Shown: piece after piece, positions 61,080 through 64,000 of the stretch
Position numbering within the stretch: position 1 is the stretch's first letter
How the letters are laid out: each line of letters starts with the position of its first letter
NCBI GenBank assembly: GCA_024760905.1
Contig: CM045733.1
Coordinates: forward strand, 70,610,001-70,674,000
DNA length: 64,000 nucleotides
Source of the DNA: Plotosus lineatus
Lineage: Eukaryota > Chordata > Actinopteri > Siluriformes > Plotosidae
Reading direction: 5' to 3'
Notes under the pieces: model-generated
What the model was told of the DNA's origin: nothing
The model's database searches: none
The model's input: only the letters and a program-made list of their open reading frames with translations
Translations under genes and position numbers: made by a program

Positions 61080-61515
61080 ATTCCTTTCGGCTTTTCCCTT
61101 TACAGTATCAGGGATCGCCACAGTGAATCTTCTTCTTCTATCGTATGCTGTTGTTTCTCAGCCATTCAACCGCGACATCCGTGGCCTCATGTAGTTCATA
61201 GAGGCCTCCTGTCAGTTGTGTGTCAGGGCACTCTTGTAGTATGTGCTGCATAGTTTGGATAGCTCCACAATCACAATTTGGTGAGTCAATGTATCCCCAT
61301 TTTTCCACAGTGAATGATTCGCATGTTTAATTTGGAATAGGTTTTTACTTTAGATGCCCTTCCTGACACAACCCTTTAGCAAGGGACAGAAGCCCGCTGA
61401 CGGCTTTGCAGCCTACTCTTTAAGAAAGTCAGCAATGGTTCTTTTACATGCCTTTCACCACAGACAGTGAGAGACATGGCCGGCCTTTGATAACCCAGTT
61501 AGCTGCACTGGGGGC
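61080..61515 (-). mobile_element. SINE-A, interrupted copy
   Basis: On the - strand the 3' end (ccgaaaggaatt) and the RTE-like parts are at the left, and the body (gtcagcgggcttctgtccct, aaagaaccattgctgacttt) and a partial head (cccccagtgcagctaactgg) at the right. The tRNA-like start is missing. The copy is split by a 176-bp retroposon at 61,139-61,314. Confidence 0.85.
61139..61314 (-). mobile_element. Very short non-LTR retroposon with 11-bp target duplication
   Basis: Direct repeats CCACAGTGAAT at 61,128-61,138 and 61,315-61,325 flank it exactly. The - strand reads EKWGYIDSPNCDCGAIQTMQ, then HILQECPDTQLTGGLYELH, ...VAVEWLRNNSIR and a stop, followed by a (GAA)n tail. This C-x-C...H-x4-C ending is typical of the C-terminus of jockey/I-type reverse-transcriptase polyproteins. 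The element is therefore a 5'-truncated insertion consisting only of the last ~55 codons and the tail. Confidence 0.85.
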
Positions 61516-61903
61516 ATTTTACTCTAAATAAGAGCATAAATAAATAGATATAAAAAGTCTACCAAGAATGTTATATTTTTATGTGTTTGTTAGAAGAATT
61601 AAAAAAAAATTGATGTGTAGATTTTGATGAAATTTATCCCAAGGGTGGAGCTTTGCACAAGGAAAACCGCTATTGGATATTGAGGATAATTCACATCATA
61701 TTCTGGAAACCATACATTTTAAAGGATTCTTTGACATTGTGAGATAGGACAATTTTTTTTGTGTTGCGCTTTTGTTCAATGTTTTTGTGTTAAGTGTGGT
61801 ATTGCAGCAGGACCACCAGATGGTGCTATGCAGTTTTCTGTTTTTTTGTTTGTGCTCTCTTTGGGCTCTTGTTAATTCAAATTATTATATAATTGATGTA
61901 CTA

Positions 61904-61904
<1 letters not shown>

Positions 61905-61964
<60 letters not shown>
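61905..61964. repeat. (TTA)n microsatellite
   Basis: About 20 TTA units immediately left of a diverged SINE head. Confidence 0.95.
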
Positions 61965-61965
61965 G

Positions 61966-62200
61966 TGGGGCAGTGGTGGCCTGGTGGTTAGGTGCTGGGA
62001 ATACCGATCGCAAAGTCGGGGGTTCAAGCTCCATTATCAACGTGATTATCACTGTTGATTCCCTGGTGCAGGTAACTGTGTTATAAAAGGCCTCACTTTC
62101 TTTGTTCAGAGATCTGTAAAAGAACCATTAAATAATAGTCTGCATTGCCATCGATGTGTTTAAAAAGTTCCGGAAATGAACAGATGAATATGGATCTAAT
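61966..62200 (+). mobile_element. Diverged SINE-A-like copy
   Basis: The head GGGGCAGTGGTGGCCTGGTGG and a B-box-like GGTTCAAGCTCC are followed by a SINE-A-like body (gtaactgtgttataaaaggc, taaaagaaccatta). The 3' RTE-like tail is not recognisable. Confidence 0.65.
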
Positions 62201-63015
62201 AATTAAACAACAGGGCTTCATAGCTTGTAATTTAGTGGTCCATTTATTATAAAAATTAGTGCAAAGCTGACAACTTACTGTATTTTATATTTTATGAGGC
62301 TCTCAGATGCATGTCTTTTAAGAGCACAATTGCATCCTTTATTTTCCAGAATAATTGTGAAACTTTAGAAAGCATTTCCAACACATATGTAGATTGCAAA
62401 AAAACTTTGTAAAACATTGCAGTCTATCTGTATTGAATTGGTATAGCATGGGTTAATATTTCAGGGAAGCACCACAGCTTGAAGAAAAATGTCATTGTAT
62501 ATAAGTAATTGCACATGCTATCAGGATTTACTGACCGACATAAATTTCCAAAGAACCAGTGGCTTATCTATACAGGACAAGATTAGGACTGCAATAAAAC
62601 AAAGGCCACACTAGGCCGCTGTGCTTTACACACCCTTTTCAGTTCAAAAGTAAATCTAAGTACTGGATACGCTGCACGCAGGCAGCTGGAACTACACAGT
62701 CATTGTAAGTAATCAGTATCCTGCAATAATTTATACTGAACATTAACTTTCATTGAGCAAACTAATAAAAATCTTTTCACTTTTGCCTGAATAAAGTAAT
62801 AATATATGGCACATCTATATACTTCAATATACTTCGCTGAAAAATTGTACATGTGCTCAAAATTATGACTACTGAAAGCGTTTTTGGGATCATCATAATT
62901 TTAGACAGTATTTTAAGTTATTGTGGTTGTGCGATACCACAGATCTCTTTGCACAGCTGTAAAAGGTTTACCAGTCATTCATATATTTATCTGAGAAATA
63001 AGAAACAAAGTGCTG
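62201..63015. other. Intergenic, no gene seen
   Basis: AT-rich DNA with no recognisable exon or repeat family. Confidence 0.5.
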
Positions 63016-63360
63016 GAGCTCGGTGGGACGGTAACAGGGTTTAACATGTCTGGTTTGATTCCCAGCTCTTGTGTTTTGTGTGGAGTTTGCATGTTCTTCC
63101 TGTGCTTGTGTTGAGATTCCTCCAGGTACTTCATTTCCCCCCACAGTCCAAAAACATGCACTGCAGCTTAGTTGGCTGTTGTGAATCACCCCCAGGTGCG
63201 AGTGCGAATGGTTGAGTGAGGATAGGCCCTGTGATGGCTTGGCAGGCTGTCCAGAATGTACCTTGTCTAGAGTCAGCTGAGAGGGGCGCCGGCCTTCCTG
63301 TGACCCTAATTAGGTTTAAACAGCGCAGAAAACGAATGAATGAATGAACGAATGAATGAA
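63016..63360 (+). mobile_element. SINE-B copy
   Basis: A diverged head (GCTCGGTGGGACGGTAAC...) is followed by the SINE-B body (gtgtggagtttgcatgttct, cacagtccaaaaacatgcac) and tail (gatggcttggcaggctgtcc, gaccctaattaggtttaaac), ending in (AATG)n to 63,366. Confidence 0.75.
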
Positions 63361-63669
63361 TGAATGACCTGGAGCTTCCCAAGCTTATAAGTTGTCACTA
63401 AAAGTGTCTTTTGTGTGTATCCAAGAAATAGTGTGGCTACAAGTAATGAGATGAGATGAGAAGATAAGAGAAGAGAAGACATTCATATGGGATGGGCCCA
63501 TTTTTACTTCTTGCCATTTGTCTGTAAGAATGATTTCACTGTAACTATTCAATCTGTTTTTATTACAAAGGACTCTGGAGAGATTTTATAAGGATCGATT
63601 GGATTGAATATGTGAAAAAGAAACACACAGAAACCGCAAGTAATTCCCAAAAAATGTTTGTAAAATGCT

Positions 63670-63838
63670 ACCTACTATGTATAGGACTGTGGGAGGAAAC
63701 TGGACTACCTGGAAAAAGCCAGGCAAGCACAGGGAGAAAAAAAGCAAACTCCACTCAGAAACACCTGAGTTGCGACTCAAACCCAAGCGTTCTTGCTGTG
63801 ATGCAGATGTGCTAACCACTACAGCACCATGTCACCGC
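63670..63838 (-). mobile_element. SINE-B, partial copy
   Basis: The - strand has head gtgacatggtgctgtagtgg, ttagcacatctgcatcacag, a B-box-like GGTTTGAGTCG and the body (gagtggagtttgc, ccagttttcctcccacagtcc-like). The tail is absent. Confidence 0.7.
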
Positions 63839-63941
63839 CTTCAGGTTTTGCAAAACAAACAGATCAGAATGTGCAGGTGTGAATGTACTTGGTGTAATCT
63901 TTGAAACTGGTGTCACATACATGATGTATTCTCTGCCTCAC

Positions 63942-64000
63942 CCCAGTGTCTGAAATAAGCTCCATAAACTGATCCACTTCATTGATGACCACAGTTAAGT
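63942..64000 (-). CDS. Possible 3' end of an exon of another gene
   Basis: The - strand reads LTVVINEVDQFMELISDTG in the only open frame, followed by a good donor (GG|GTGAGG at 63,941-63,936). The sequence runs off the window. I do not recognise the family; the piece is short and could be chance. Confidence 0.3.

Overview
The window looks like nuclear DNA of a teleost fish. It has widely spaced short exons with GT/AG borders, many dinucleotide and trinucleotide microsatellites, and a dense layer of fish-type transposons: Tc1/mariner, hAT, RTE- and L2-type LINEs, and tRNA-derived SINEs. I cannot name the species.

Three host genes are supported. On the + strand, four phase-compatible exons (10,917-11,086; 15,452-15,670; 18,300-18,513; 27,639-27,817) encode the last ~262 residues of a conserved-looking protein that I do not recognise. 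On the - strand lies pdia3 (ERp57), complete in 13 coding exons from 36,966 down to 29,050, 496 codons plus stop, with both CGHC active sites, a signal peptide and a KSEL tail. Further along, also on the - strand, lies the mitochondrial creatine kinase gene ckmt1, complete in 9 coding exons from 53,594 down to 43,711, 416 codons plus stop, with the [14 protein letters not shown] active-site segment. The ckmt1-then-pdia3 order on one strand matches human 15q15.3. The unnamed gene and pdia3 end tail to tail about 1.2 kb apart. A 59-bp possible exon of another - strand gene sits at the right edge.

Layout: 1-10,900 holds only repeats (a dead Tc1 element, a minisatellite split by an L2-type LINE, SINEs). 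10,917-28,066 is the unnamed gene, whose introns carry two Tc1-like elements, a short hAT, an internally deleted RTE copy and a hAT element with an intact 639-codon transposase. 28,649-37,200 is pdia3, whose introns hold a TTAA-flanked element with a small cysteine-rich ORF, a young SINE and a nested hAT. 37,200-43,480 is intergenic repeat DNA. 43,487-54,100 is ckmt1, with a large foldback structure and a second short hAT in its introns. 54,100-64,000 is intergenic and dominated by an L2-type LINE (- strand) and a nearly full-length RTE LINE (+ strand).

The most interesting material is in the mobile DNA. It includes a Kolobok-like TTAA element carrying what looks like the cysteine motif of the P2X7 cytoplasmic ballast domain; a SINE family whose body and tail match separate 5' and 3' parts of the resident RTE LINE; chimeric SINEs that swap tails and carry their own target-site duplication; and an RTE copy deleted exactly between two 7-bp direct repeats yet flanked by a target-site duplication.
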